From contig OZ026516.1 in NCBI GenBank assembly GCA_964019695.1, positions 77,951,018 through 78,015,017 on the forward strand: DNA of 64,000 nt. The letters are read 5' to 3'. Below the pieces are notes generated by a model. It saw only the letters and a program-made list of their open reading frames with translations, was not told the DNA's origin and made no database searches. The position numbers and the translations under genes are program-made. Positions 32,245 to 43,325 of this stretch are shown in pieces (position 1 is the first letter of the stretch; each line of letters begins with the position of its first letter). Origin of the DNA: Loripinus fragilis. Lineage: Eukaryota > Mollusca > Bivalvia > Lucinida > Lucinidae.

Positions 32245-35200
32245 TGATGTCAGAGAGATATCTATCGAATTGTCTAAATCTAAAACCACCTGCCTTTATC
32301 TTATGTCAGACAGGGGTTTCTTCATTTCTCGAAATAAAAAGCCACCAGCGTTTATCTCATGTCAGAAAGGTGTTTGTAGAGTTCTCTAAATCTAAAATCA
32401 CCAGCCTTTATCTCATGTCAGACAGGTGTCTCTCGATTTCTCGAAATTTAAAGCCACCAGTGTTTATCTCATGTCATACAGGTGACTCTCGATTTCTCGA
32501 AAATTAAAGCAACCAGCGTTTATCTCATGTCAGATCTAGATTTGTCTAAATCTAAAGCCATCAGCGTTTATCTCATGTCAGGCAGATGTCTCTCGATTTC
32601 TCGAAAATTAAAGCCTCCAGCGTTTATTTCATGTCAGACAGGTGTCTCTCAATTTCTCGAAAATGAAAGCCACAGCGTTTATCTGATGTTAGAAAGGTGT
32701 TTCTTAATTTGTCTAAATCTAAAGCCATCAGCGTTTCTCTCATGTCAGACAGATGTCTATCAAATTGTCTTAATCTAAAGCCACAGCCTTTATCTCATGT
32801 CAGACATGTGTCTCTCGATTTCTCGAAATCCAAAGCGATCGACGTTTATTTCATGTCAGACATGTGTCTCTCGATTTCTCGAAATCCAAAGCGATCGACG
32901 TTTATTTCATGTCAGACATGTGTCTCTCGATTTCTCGAAATCCAAAGCGATCGACGTTTATTTCATGTCAGACAGGTGTCTCTCGATTTCCCGAAATCCA
33001 AAGCGATCGACGTTTATTTGATATCAGACAGTTCTCTCTCGTTTACGCAAAGACCAAAACGACCAACGTAGAACTTACGACACACTGTTGTCTCTCGTTA
33101 AGTGGAAGTCCAAAGTGACCAGTTGTTTACTAACGTCAGACAGTTGTCTCTCGATTAATCGACGACCAAAGTGACCAGGGTTTATATCACATCAGACAGT
33201 TGTCTATGGTTTACTCGAATTCCAAAGTGACCAGTGGTTTACTAACGTCAGACAGTTGTCTCTCGATTAATCGACGACCAAATAGACCAGGGTTTATATC
33301 ACATCAGACAGTTGTCTATGGTTTACTCGAATTCCAAAGTGACCAGTTGTTTACTCACGTCAGACAGTTGTCTCTCGATTAATCGACGACCAAAGTGACC
33401 AGGGTTTATATCACATCAGACAGTTGTCTATGGTTTACTCGAATTCCAAAGTGACCAGTTGTTTACTCACGTCAGACAGTTGTCTCTCGATTAATCGACG
33501 ACCAAAGTGACCAGGGTTTATATCACATCAGACAGTTGTCTATGGTTTACTCGAATTCCAAAGTGACCAGTGGTTTACTCACGTCAGACAGTTGTCTCTC
33601 GATTAATCGACGACCAAAGTGACCAGGGTTTATATCACATCAGACAGTTGTCTATGGTTTACTCGAATTCCAAAGTGACCAGTTGTTTACTAACGTCAGA
33701 CAGTTGTCTCTCGATTAATCGACGACCAAAGTGACCAGGGTTTATATCACATCAGACAGTTGTCTATGGTTTACTCGAATTCCAAAGTGACCAGTGGTTT
33801 ACTCACGTCAGACAGTTGTCTCTCGATTAATCGACGACCAAAGTGACCAGGGTTTATATCACATCAGACAGTTGTCTATGGTTTACTCGAATTCCAAAGT
33901 GACCAGTGGTTTACTCACGTCAGACAGTTGTCTCTCGATTAATCGACGACCAAAGTGACCAGGGTTTATATCACATCAGACAGTTGTCTATGGTTTACTC
34001 GAATTCCAAAGTGACCAGTGGTTTACTCACGTCAGACAGTTGTCTCTCGATTAATCGACGACCAAAGTGACCAGGGTTTATATCACATCAGACAGTTGTC
34101 TATGGTTTACTCGAATTCCAAAGTGACCAGTGGTTTACTCACGTCAGACAGTTGTCTCTCGATTAATCGACGACCAAAGTGACCAGGGTTTATATCACAT
34201 CAGACAGTTGTCTATGGTTTACTCGAATTCCAAAGTGACCAGTGGTTTACTCACGTCAGACAGTTGTCTCTCGATTAATCGACGACCAAAGTGACCAGGG
34301 TTTATATCACATCAGACAGTTGTCTATGGTTTACTCGAATTCCAAAGTGACCAGTGGTTTACTCACGTCAGACAGTTGTCTCTCGATTAATCGACGACCA
34401 AAGTGACCAGGGTTTTTATCACATCAGACAGTTGTCTATGGTTTACTCGAATTCCAAAGTGACCAGTGGTTTACTCACGTCAGACAGTTGTCTCTCGATT
34501 AATCGACGACCAAAGTGACCAGGGTTTATATCACATCAGACAGTTGTCTATGGTTTACTCGAATTCCAAAGTGACCAGTGGTTTACTCACGTCAGACAGT
34601 CGTCTCTCGATTAATCGACGACCAAAGTGACCAGGGTTTATATCACATCAGACAGTTGTCTATGGTTTACTCGAATTCCAAAGTGACCAGTGGTTTACTC
34701 ACGTCAGACAGTTGTCTCTCGATTAATCGACGACCAAAGTGACCAGGGTTTATATCACATCAGACAGTTGTCTATGGTTTACTCGAAGTCCAAAGTGACC
34801 AGTTGTTTACTAACGTCAGACAGTTGTCTCTCGATTAATCGACGACCAAAGTGACCAGGGTTTATATCACATCAGACAGTTGTCTATGGTTTACTCGAAT
34901 TCCAAAGTGACCAGTGGTTTACTCACGTCAGACAGTTGTCTCTCGATTAATCGACGACCAAAGTGACCAGGGTTTATATCACATCAGACAGTTGTCTATG
35001 GTTTACTCGAATTCCAAAGTGACCAGTTGTTTACTAACGTCAGACAGTTGTCTCTCGATTAATCGACGACCAAAGTGACCAGGGTTTATATCACATCAGA
35101 CAGTTGTCTATGGTTTACTCGAATTCCAAAGTGACCAGTTGTTTACTAACGTCAGACAGTTGTCTCTCGATTAATCGACGACCAAAGTGACCAGGGTTTA

Positions 35201-36135
35201 TATCACATCAGACAGTTGTCTATGGTTTACTCGAATTCCAAAGTGACCAGTTGTTTACTAACGTCAGACAGTTGTCTCTCGATTAATCGACGACCAAAGT
35301 GACCAGGGTTTATATCACATCAGACAGTTGTCTATGGTTTACTCGAATTCCAAAGTGACCAGCGTTTTACTCACGTCAGACAGTTGTCTCTCGATTAATC
35401 GACGACCAAAGTGACCAGGGTTTATATCACATCAGACAGTTGTCTATGGTTTACTCGAATTCCAAAGTGACCAGCGTTTTACTCACGTCAGACAGTTGTC
35501 TCTCGTTTACTCGAAGACCAAAGCGACCAGCGTTTGACCAACGTCAGACAGATGTTTTAATATTACTAAAGTCCAAAATGACCAGCGTTTTACTTACTTC
35601 AGTTATCTCTCGATTACTCGAAGTCCGAAGTGACCAGCGTTTTACTTACTTCAGTTATACCTCGATTACTCGAAGTCCGAAGTGACCAGCGTTTTACTTA
35701 CTTCAGTTATCTCTCGATTACTCGAAGTCTGAAGTGACCAGCGTTTAACTCACTTCAGACAGTTGTCCCTCGATTAATCAAAGTCCAAAGTCATCAGCGT
35801 TTAACTCACGTCAGACAGTTGTATCTCGATTACTCTAGGTCCAAAGTGACCAGCGTTTAACTCATGACATACAGTTGTCTCTCGATTATTCAGAACCCAA
35901 AGTGGCCAGCGTTTAACTCACGTCAGACAGTTGTCTCTCGATTACTCAAAGTCCAAAGTGACCAGCGTTTTAATTAAATTAGGTAGTTGTCTTTCGTTTA
36001 CTCGAAGTCCAAAGTGGCCAGCGTTTAACTCACGTGAGACAGTTGTCTCTCAATTACTCAAAGTCCAAAGTGACCAGCGTTGAACTCACGACAGACAGTT
36101 GTCTCTCGATTACTCAAGGTCCAAAGTGACCAGCA
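32245..36135 (+). repeat. 56-bp satellite with a homogeneous 112-bp dimer core
   Basis: Three zones. Left (32245-33080): diverged monomers near 56-65 bp with CATGTCAGACAGGTGTCTCT and TCGATTTCTCGAAAT. Core (about 33120-35500): about 21 nearly identical 112-bp dimers; GTCTCTCGATTAATCG starts at 33146, 33258, 33370, 33482 and so on. The two halves are GTTGTCTCTCGATTAATCGA and GTTGTCTATGGTTTACTCGA types. Right (35500-36135): diverged 56-bp monomers again. Core units contain the 12-bp palindrome TCGATTAATCGA. Open frames here are repeat artefacts. Confidence 0.95.
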
Positions 36136-36328
36136 AATTCAATTTGTGTTATCGGTAGTTGTAGAAGCCTAGTAGTAGATATATGCAATCGTAGGACATG
36201 ATAAACTTCTGCAAGAATGAAGATTGCAGAAGTTACATATCTGAAAACATCCAAGGAGATTGTCCCCTGAAAAGAATTTACTTGTTCAGAAGCCTTTTAA
36301 ACCGTGCCATCTGCCACATACCGAACCA
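36136..36328. other. Short spacer between two satellites
   Basis: Unique-looking sequence with no recognised feature. Confidence 0.5.
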
Positions 36329-37540
36329 AAGTTTATGGCTGAGATGTTAATTTCATGTGTCCTAAGATGTACTTAATATGTTATCTCGACATGAGAGTTA
36401 TGGCTGAGATGTTGATTTCATGTGCCCTTAGATGTATTTTAATATGTTATCTCGACATGATGTGTTATCTTGGCATGAGAGTTTATGGCTGAGATGTTGA
36501 TTTTATGTGTCCTAAGATGTATTTTAATATGTTATCTCGACATGAGAGTTATGGCTGAGATGTTGATTTCATGTGTCCTAAGATGTGTTTTAATATGTTA
36601 TCTCGACATGATGTGTTATCTTGGCATGAGAGTTTATGGCTGAGATGTTGATTTTATGTGTCCTAAGATGTATTTTAATATATTATCTCGACATGAGAGT
36701 AATGGCTGAGATGTTGATTTCATGTGTCCTAAGATGTATTTAAATATGTTATCTCGACATGATGTGTTATCTTGGCATGAGAGTTTATGGCTGAGATGTT
36801 GATTTCATGTGCCCTAAGATGTATTTTAATATGTTAACTCGACATGAGAGTTATGGCTGAGATGTTGATTTCAAGTGTCCTAAGATGTATTTAAATATGT
36901 TATCTCGACATGAGAGATTATGGATGAGATGTTGATTTCATGTGCCCTAAGATGTATTTTAATAGGTTATCTCGGCATGAGAGTTTATGGCTGAAATGTG
37001 AATTTCATGTGCCCTATGATGTTTTTTTATATGTTTTCTCGGCATGAGCGTTTATGGCCGAGATGTTAATTTCATGTGCACTGAGTTGTATTTTAATATG
37101 TTATCTCGGCATGAGCGTTTATGGCTGAGATGTTGATTTTATGTGCCCTAAGATGTATTTTAATATGTTATCTCGGCATGAGAGTTTATGGCTGAGATGT
37201 TGATTTCATGTGCACTAAGATGTATTTTAATATGTTATCTCGACATGAGAGTATATAGCTTAGATGTTGATTTCATGTGCCCTAAGATGTATTTTAATAT
37301 GTTAACTCGGCATGAGAGTATATAGCTTAGATGTTGATTTCATGTGCCCTAAGATGTATTTTAATATGTTATCTCGGCATGAGAGTATAAAGCTCAGATG
37401 TTGATTTCATGTGCCCTTAGATGTATTTTGATATGTTATCTTGGCATGAGAGTTAATGGCTGAGATGTTAATTTCTGTGCACTAAGATGTATTTAATATG
37501 TTATCTGGGCATGAGAGTTAATGACTGAGATGCCCTAAGA
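36329..37540 (+). repeat. 66-bp satellite with 151-bp higher-order unit
   Basis: Units carry TATGGCTGAGATGTTGATTT, CCTAAGATGTATTTTAATAT and GTTATCTCGACATGAGAG. TGGCTGAGA starts at 36401, 36486, 36552, 36637, 36703, 36788 and 36854, alternating 85 and 66 bp, a 151-bp higher-order period. The longer unit has an extra GTGTTATCTTGGCATGA. Right-hand units are simple diverged monomers of about 65-70 bp. Confidence 0.93.
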
Positions 37541-37548
37541 TGTATTTT

Positions 37549-37873
37549 ATTTGTTTGTTTGTTTTGTTGCTTTATGTCCCAAGTCAATAGCTGTGGTCAT
37601 GGCGGGACGGTCAGTTGACCTAACCACACTTTTTCCTGGTCAAGCTTGAACAAGCAGTCAACCAGTACTTCGTGCACATAATTTCGCTTGTTACTGACAA
37701 CAATCCCTCTTGAATGATTCAGCGGAAGGGAGGAGAAGGACCGTAGAAATTATTTCGTGATCAATCTCCACGAAAGTATGGGACTGGGCCGGGATCAAAA
37801 CTCGGGACCCCTGGATCTGCAGTCAGACTCGCATCTGTTGCCATACACGTTACCGACTGCGCTACGCGGATCA
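37549..37873 (-). mobile_element. tRNA-derived SINE, second family
   Basis: On the minus strand the head reads GCGTAGCGCAGTCGG, with box A at 37864-37853 and a box B-like GAGTTTTGATCC at 37803-37792. A 3' domain shared with 26106-26230 follows (GTCAACTGACCGTCC, ATGACCACAGCTATTGACT), then GGGACATAAAGC and a CAAA tail at 37566-37549. It sits at the right edge of the 66-bp satellite. Confidence 0.85.
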
Positions 37874-38589
37874 CATGTTGAGTCTTTCTTTTACTCATGA
37901 CATCTTATTGTAAATGTCTTGTAAGGTAGAATAGCGTTTAACTAATGTATATTTTGTTATGGCGGGGCTCCTTTTAGTATGCATTTTAATATGCATGCCT
38001 CTGGTTGCTACAAATAGATATAAAACTTGAGATTATCATGGGAAACTGGTTTTACTGTATGTGCACAATGCAGGCGCATATCAAGCTGTGCATCCGCGCA
38101 GCCTGATAATTCATAAAAAAGACTTATGTTGCGTCTACACTTTCTAGATACTAGCTAGTCTATGTTGCTAATTAGGTTGGTTGGTGTAAATGAATGGGGG
38201 TGGCAGTGAAGCCGTTTTCTGATGAAGTAGGTTAATGTTTCTTGGGTAATTGTATAGCTATGAATAACAGTGTTCTGGTCCAGTTCGCTCGGCAAAAAAA
38301 CAGCCTGTCGTAGTTGGCAATCAATTCAGGAAGTTGTTAATTCAACAAAGAGAATGAACATTCAATATAAATTGATTCTAAATTGATTTTAAAATTGAAG
38401 CGATAATACACACTGCCATTGAACTCAAAATTATGACGTGCTTTCAGTCGCCACTCGAACATAACAACAGGGCATGGATTCGGAAACCAATCAATTTTAG
38501 ACTGAAAGATATCTGTAAAGTTTGGCTTTATATGTTAATGTAGAAACAAGGATTTAAATTTTCAACAATAAAGAGGGTCAGTATGGCCC
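37874..38589. other. Noncoding spacer
   Basis: No gene or tandem repeat recognised. GCGCATATCAAGCTGTGCAT near 38076-38095 is unusual in composition but was not matched elsewhere in the window. Confidence 0.4.
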
Positions 38590-40318
38590 CTAATCGCTCA
38601 CATGAGATAGGTACATGTACATAAGAAAAGCTATGTTTTTGACATATCAAATTCGTTTTAGCTACTTTGGTAGAAGATCATTCCAAAGGGTTTTACAGAA
38701 GAGGCCTTTGTTATCACGATAAGCCACGCCCCGGCAGCCATTTTATTTGACGGATCAGCTATTTTTTCTGCAAATCATTTTCAAGTCTGACCATTGGTTT
38801 TAGAGGAGAAGATGTTATTAATTTTCTTACAATTCGTGGCGGCCATGTTTTTGACGTATTACATTTGTTTTAGCTAGTTTTGTCGAATATTAACCAGTGA
38901 TAATTTTTACCAAATTATTTTGAATTCTGACCAGCTCGTTAAGTTTGCGTTACTGCGAAAAGCCACGCCCCCTGGCGGCCATGTTTTTTAGTCTTAGTGA
39001 ATTTTGTAGAGTGTCACTTAATTACTTCATTTACAAATTATTTTGAACTCTGACCACTGGTTTCGGAGGAGAAGCTGTTAAAAGTTTCTTACATAGGAAA
39101 ATAAGGGATACTGGCCACGTTCATTGGCGGCCAGGTTTTTTGATGGATGGAATAGGTTTAAGATATTTTGCCAAAAGTCATCCAGTGATCATATCTGCCA
39201 AATTATTTTGAATTCTAGCCACCGGTTTCAGAGGAGAAGATTTTAAAAGTTTGCTTTATTGCGATATGCCACGCACCTTGGCGGCCATATTTTTGACAGA
39301 TCAAATTTCTTTTATCTATTCTATAGATGGTCACCTAGTAACCTTGGCGGCCATGTTTTTGACGGATGGAATTGGTTTAAGCTATTTTTTCGAAAGTCAT
39401 CCAGTGATCATTTTTGCCAAATTATTTTGAATTCTGACAACCGGTTGCAGAGAAGAAGATGTTTATGTTAGCCTTACCTCAATTAGCCACGCCCCCTTCG
39501 GCCATGGTTTTGACGGATCAAGTTTTTAGCTATTTTTGTAGAGGGTTACCTAATAACTCGAAGCCAATATACGCCTATATATCTATTTTCTTTCGAGCTT
39601 ATAGCCATTTTTGCCAAATCATTTGTAATTCTAATATAGGTTTCAGAGGAGAATATGTTTTAAGTTTCTCATATAGGTGCATAAGGGAAACTGGCCACGC
39701 CCCAGCGGCCATGTTTTCTGACGGAACACATTTGTCGTAGTGCTTTTTGTCAAAGGGCATCAAGTAATATTTTTTGTAATTTTGAATTCTGACCACCGGT
39801 TTGAGAGGAGAAGATTTTTAAATTTTGACATACCTAGATAAGCTACGCCTACTGGTGGCCACGGATAAATGTCTTTTAGCTCTTTTTGTAGATGGCCACC
39901 TAGTAACCATTTCTGCCAAATTATTTTCAATTCTGACCACCGGTTTCAGAGGAGATGTTTTACGTTTCTTACATAGGGACATATTGGAAACTGGCCACAC
40001 CCTCTGACGGCCATGTTTTTGATGAATCAAATTCGTTTTAGCTATTTTTTTGACCACCGGTTTCAGACGAGAAGATCTTCAAAGTAAATACAAAGATAAG
40101 CCACGCCTCCTGGTGGCCATGCATTTTGACGGATCAAATTTCCTAATCTAATTTTATAGAGGGTCACCTATGAAACATTTCTGCAAAGTTTGGTTTAAAC
40201 TGAGCCAGTGGTATAGGATGAATTGTCATTTAAAGGGAATTGTTGACGGTGCAAGACAACACACGACGGGCGACGGACATTGAGGAATGGTAATGGCTCA
40301 CTTTGCTCATGTGAGCTA
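38590..40318. mobile_element. Degenerate repeat block on GGCGGCCATGTTTTTGACGG, bounded by GCTCACATGAG
   Basis: About ten irregular units, each with some form of GCCACGCCCCCTGGCGGCCA (near 38723, 38950, 39112, 39270, 39340, 39488, 39693, 39845, 39993 and 40100). Most also have GACGGATCAAATT, GCCAAATTATTTTGAATTCT and GACCACCGGTTTCAGAGGAG. Spacing is irregular (70-230 bp). GCTCACATGAG near the left edge (38598-38608) and its complement CTCATGTGAGC near the right (40306-40316) suggest terminal inverted repeats of a nonautonomous element. Short open frames are artefacts. Confidence 0.7.
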
Positions 40319-40735
40319 AAAAGCTAGAAACGGCTCGCTATAATCGCAAGCCCGTAGGTAGCATCGCACGATACCCGTGAGGGTACCGCACGCTAATCAC
40401 TGTCCACAACACGAGATTGTATACAGTCATTGGGGCCCAAAGTTAATCGTAGGAACTTGAGATAATCGTAGGGACCCCGCACACTCACACGAGCCCGTCA
40501 GGTGTCCATAAAATCACATGTATGTAGATATCGAATGTTTGTGTTGTGATAGAAAAAGAGAGAAACATTGTGATTGATACAGCCTTATCTAAATTTCCAC
40601 AGCAAGATCCTTCGATTTATACCTTCAGAATCATTTTTTGTTTTTACCCTTATTGTGTGGCTATCCAGCTTAGTACGATATCGCGTTGCCTGATTGCTGC
40701 ATGTTTCTTTTAACATTCGAAGCCATATTGTTTCC
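40319..40735. other. Noncoding spacer
   Basis: Includes AATCGTAGG-type direct repeats (40447-40478). No gene recognised. The right end may belong to the leader of the CR1-like element. Confidence 0.4.
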
Positions 40736-42353
40736 TCTTGCAGAAATGGAAACAAACCCAGGTCAATGGACTTGGCACAGCTATCACTGTAGCTGTACTT
40801 TCTGGGCCCTGCTTGTCAGATACAGTTCATGAAAATCCAAATGAACAGAATCACCCCACCAGCTGTTTCAAAATTCTGATTAACTGACTGAGGGTATAGG
40901 TAGTATTGTAGTAGGAAGAAAGCTGAGGACGTTTTGTTTGTATTCCAATGCCCAGAGAGGTAAAATTCACACTCTTACATACATCTCCATGCTGCTACTC
41001 ATGAATTCTGCTTATTTCGAGTCAAGTCGGAAATTCTCCAGTAGCCTTTTTGAATCATTTATTCTTGATTATATCGAATTTTCCTTCAATCACTTCCAGT
41101 CGCATATGTAGTCCAGGGCCTCCTATCTCTTGCTCTTCTCCTGTGTCACAAGCTGCATCAACTAAACACAAACCTTTGTTCGCTAACATGAAGATCCTAA
41201 ATGTGAATTTCCAATCTGTTGAAGAACAAGAGAGAAGAGGTTGGGAATCAGATTGATTATTTCGACATATGCGTGATCATTTGGACCGGAATACACAGCT
41301 CAGAGATCTTCCAATTTTGGTTAAGATGTGATCTCAACCTTCCGGACATCAGTTGGGACACACGCACAGTCAAAGGAAACCAAAATTCTGCACAGATAAA
41401 TAATAGATTCTTTGACAACATCCAGAACATTTACTGTAGTTTGGAGAAAAAAGGTCACACTGCCAACCAGGACAGAAAGTACCCTTAACCTATCCCTGAC
41501 AAATCACCCTTCTCTTGTTTACAAATGCACCACTCTCCCAGGTATTGGTGACCATGGCATTGTGTATACAGAGTCCAATGCTACCCCAAAAGGACCAAAC
41601 TGTCAAGAGGAAGATTATATCTGGAAAAAGGCTGACACGATTAAGGTAACATCAGAGGCACTTACCTATCAGATGCAGTTTCTTGAGAAGTACTCTCTCT
41701 TAAGTTTCATTTAAGAAACATAGGACGATTTAAAATCAACCTTGATGGAAGCCCTTGACGCCTGCGTACCTAAACAAATTACAACAGCAAGGTACAACCA
41801 ACCCTGGATAACCCGCAAACTGAACCAACCAATCTGGAGAAAGTAAAGAGCCTTTAAAAAGCAAAAATGACATGGAATGCCAAGAACACAAAGCACTATG
41901 ACAAGCTGAAAAACATCACAGAAGAAGGCTTTTAAATCAGCGTACAACTCTTGCTTGAATAACATTGTGGATCGAGATTCGCAAGAAAATCCCTCCTTGA
42001 AATAAACACAATTAAGGAGCTGCATCAAAAGTAAGAAAAGAGACAACACTGGTGTATCTCCACTCAAGGTGAAGAATGGGATAACCTACTCGGATAGTAC
42101 TATGCAAGTGATTACCCCAATTGAGCAGTTTGTATCTGTTTTCAATAAGGATGAAGATGCATCAACGATACCAGACATGGGACGTAGGCCATATCCCTCA
42201 TTTGACAACATCATTGTCACCGAGGAGGGCGTATGTAAGCTGCTTTCTACTCTCCATGTACATAAGGCTATGGGTCCAGATGAGATTCCATCTAGACTCC
42301 TAAAAGAGGGCTTATACTTCATACTCCCGGTCCCGAAATTCGCCAGCATGTAG
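40736..42353 (+). pseudogene. CR1-like non-LTR retrotransposon fragment, decayed
   Basis: Pieces of one element in shifting frames. GAAATGGAAACAAACCCAGG (40743-40762) encodes EMETNPG, like the conserved ETNPGP start of CR1-like proteins that precedes a Cys-rich PHD-like region. ANMKILNVNFQSV (41185 onward) begins the endonuclease, and DLNLPDISWDT (41332-41364), LNLSLTNHPSLV and PGIGDHGIVY (about 41540-41570) are its inner and terminal motifs. MEALDACVPKQITTARYNQP and PWITRKL follow, then KSKKRDNTGVSPLKVKNG, the 42069-42353 frame with FVSVFNKDEDASTIPDMG, and HKAMGPDEIPSRLLKE (start of RT). The RT catalytic core and RNA 3' end are missing; the sequence passes into satellite flank at 42354. Many stops and deletions. 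Confidence 0.78.
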
Positions 42354-42781
42354 CCTACATATATATTGATACCCCGTGCGCCTATCCTCCCTTCTACCCT
42401 TCTATAAGATATGCATGATCTTTCAACTCAGCTCTGCTTACTCAACTCATCAAGCTGAGCAAAATAAGCATTTTTCGCCCTTTTTCGGAGTGAAATTAAC
42501 CATGCCACCGAGCTCAGGTTACTCAACTCATCCAGCTCAGCTTACAACTTATGCTACTTAACTTACCTAAGTTGAGTTGGATAAGTTGAACTGTAAGTCA
42601 GCGGTCAGTATATTTATAATATATATATATATAACTATAACAAACATACATGTGATAGGTCCCTATATTCTAAGTTCTAAGTTGAGTAAGTTGCCATAGC
42701 TGTCTATTATAGCCGATGAGTTCGGTAAGTTGGGTCGTCAAACAATGATATGTATCCAGATGCTTCAATGGCTGAGCTAAG
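42354..42781. other. Left flank of the satellite with inverted-orientation motifs
   Basis: From 42436 to about 42565 the satellite words appear as their complement (CTCAACTCATC, ACTCATCCAGCTC, ACTTACC), then flip to the forward orientation (GTTGAGTTGGATAAGTTG) at 42570. An AT tract lies near 42613-42634. Scattered GAGTTGG and GTAAGTTG words follow. Confidence 0.6.
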
Positions 42782-43325
42782 TTCGGTAAGTTATAATAGC
42801 TGCGCATATGTTAGGATGAGTTGGTGATATGTGTCCAGATACTTCAATGGCTGAGCTAAGTTCGGTAAGTTATAATAGCTGCACATATGTTAGGATGAGT
42901 TGGTCATGAGTATAACATTGGACCATTATATGCAGCAAGATGCAAGCTAAGTTCGATGAGTTGAGTAAGCTAAGCAAGCTGAGTTCGATAAGTTAAAAGA
43001 TAAGTTCGATAAGTTGGATGAGTTGGGTAATTTGATGAGTTGGATAAGTTGAGTTCGGTAAGTTATAATAGCTGCGCATATGTTAGGATGAGTTGGTGAT
43101 ATGTGTCCAGATACTTCAATGGCTGAGCTAAGTTCGGTAAGTTATAATAGCTGCACATATGTTAGGATGAGTTGGTCATGAGTATAACATTGGACCATTA
43201 TATGCAGCAAGATGCAAGCTAAGTTCGATGAGTTGAGTAAGCTAAGCAAGCTGAGTTCGATAAGTTAAAAGATAAGTTCGATAAGTTGGATGAGTTGGGT
43301 AATTTGATGAGTTGGATAAGTTGAG
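42782..43325 (+). repeat. 272-bp direct tandem duplication at the array edge
   Basis: Two copies start TTCGGTAAGTTATAATAGCT at 42782 and 43054 and appear almost identical. They contain CTGCGCATATGTTAGGATG, a CATTGGACCATTATATGCAG block and satellite-like GATGAGTTGGGTAATTTG. This is the transition between unique DNA and the main array. Confidence 0.9.

Noticed and set aside
32244..33382. Open frames of 60-124 codons with repeated SLDFSKSKAIDVY motifs
   Set aside because: They are translations of the 56-bp satellite in several overlapping frames and not a gene.
32245..36135. CRISPR-like array with regular repeats and palindromes
   Set aside because: Units are contiguous 56/112-bp tandem copies with no unique spacers, and the context is a eukaryotic repeat region.
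37549..37873. Functional tRNA gene on the minus strand
   Set aside because: Box B is degenerate and the sequence continues into a SINE body shared with 26106-26230.
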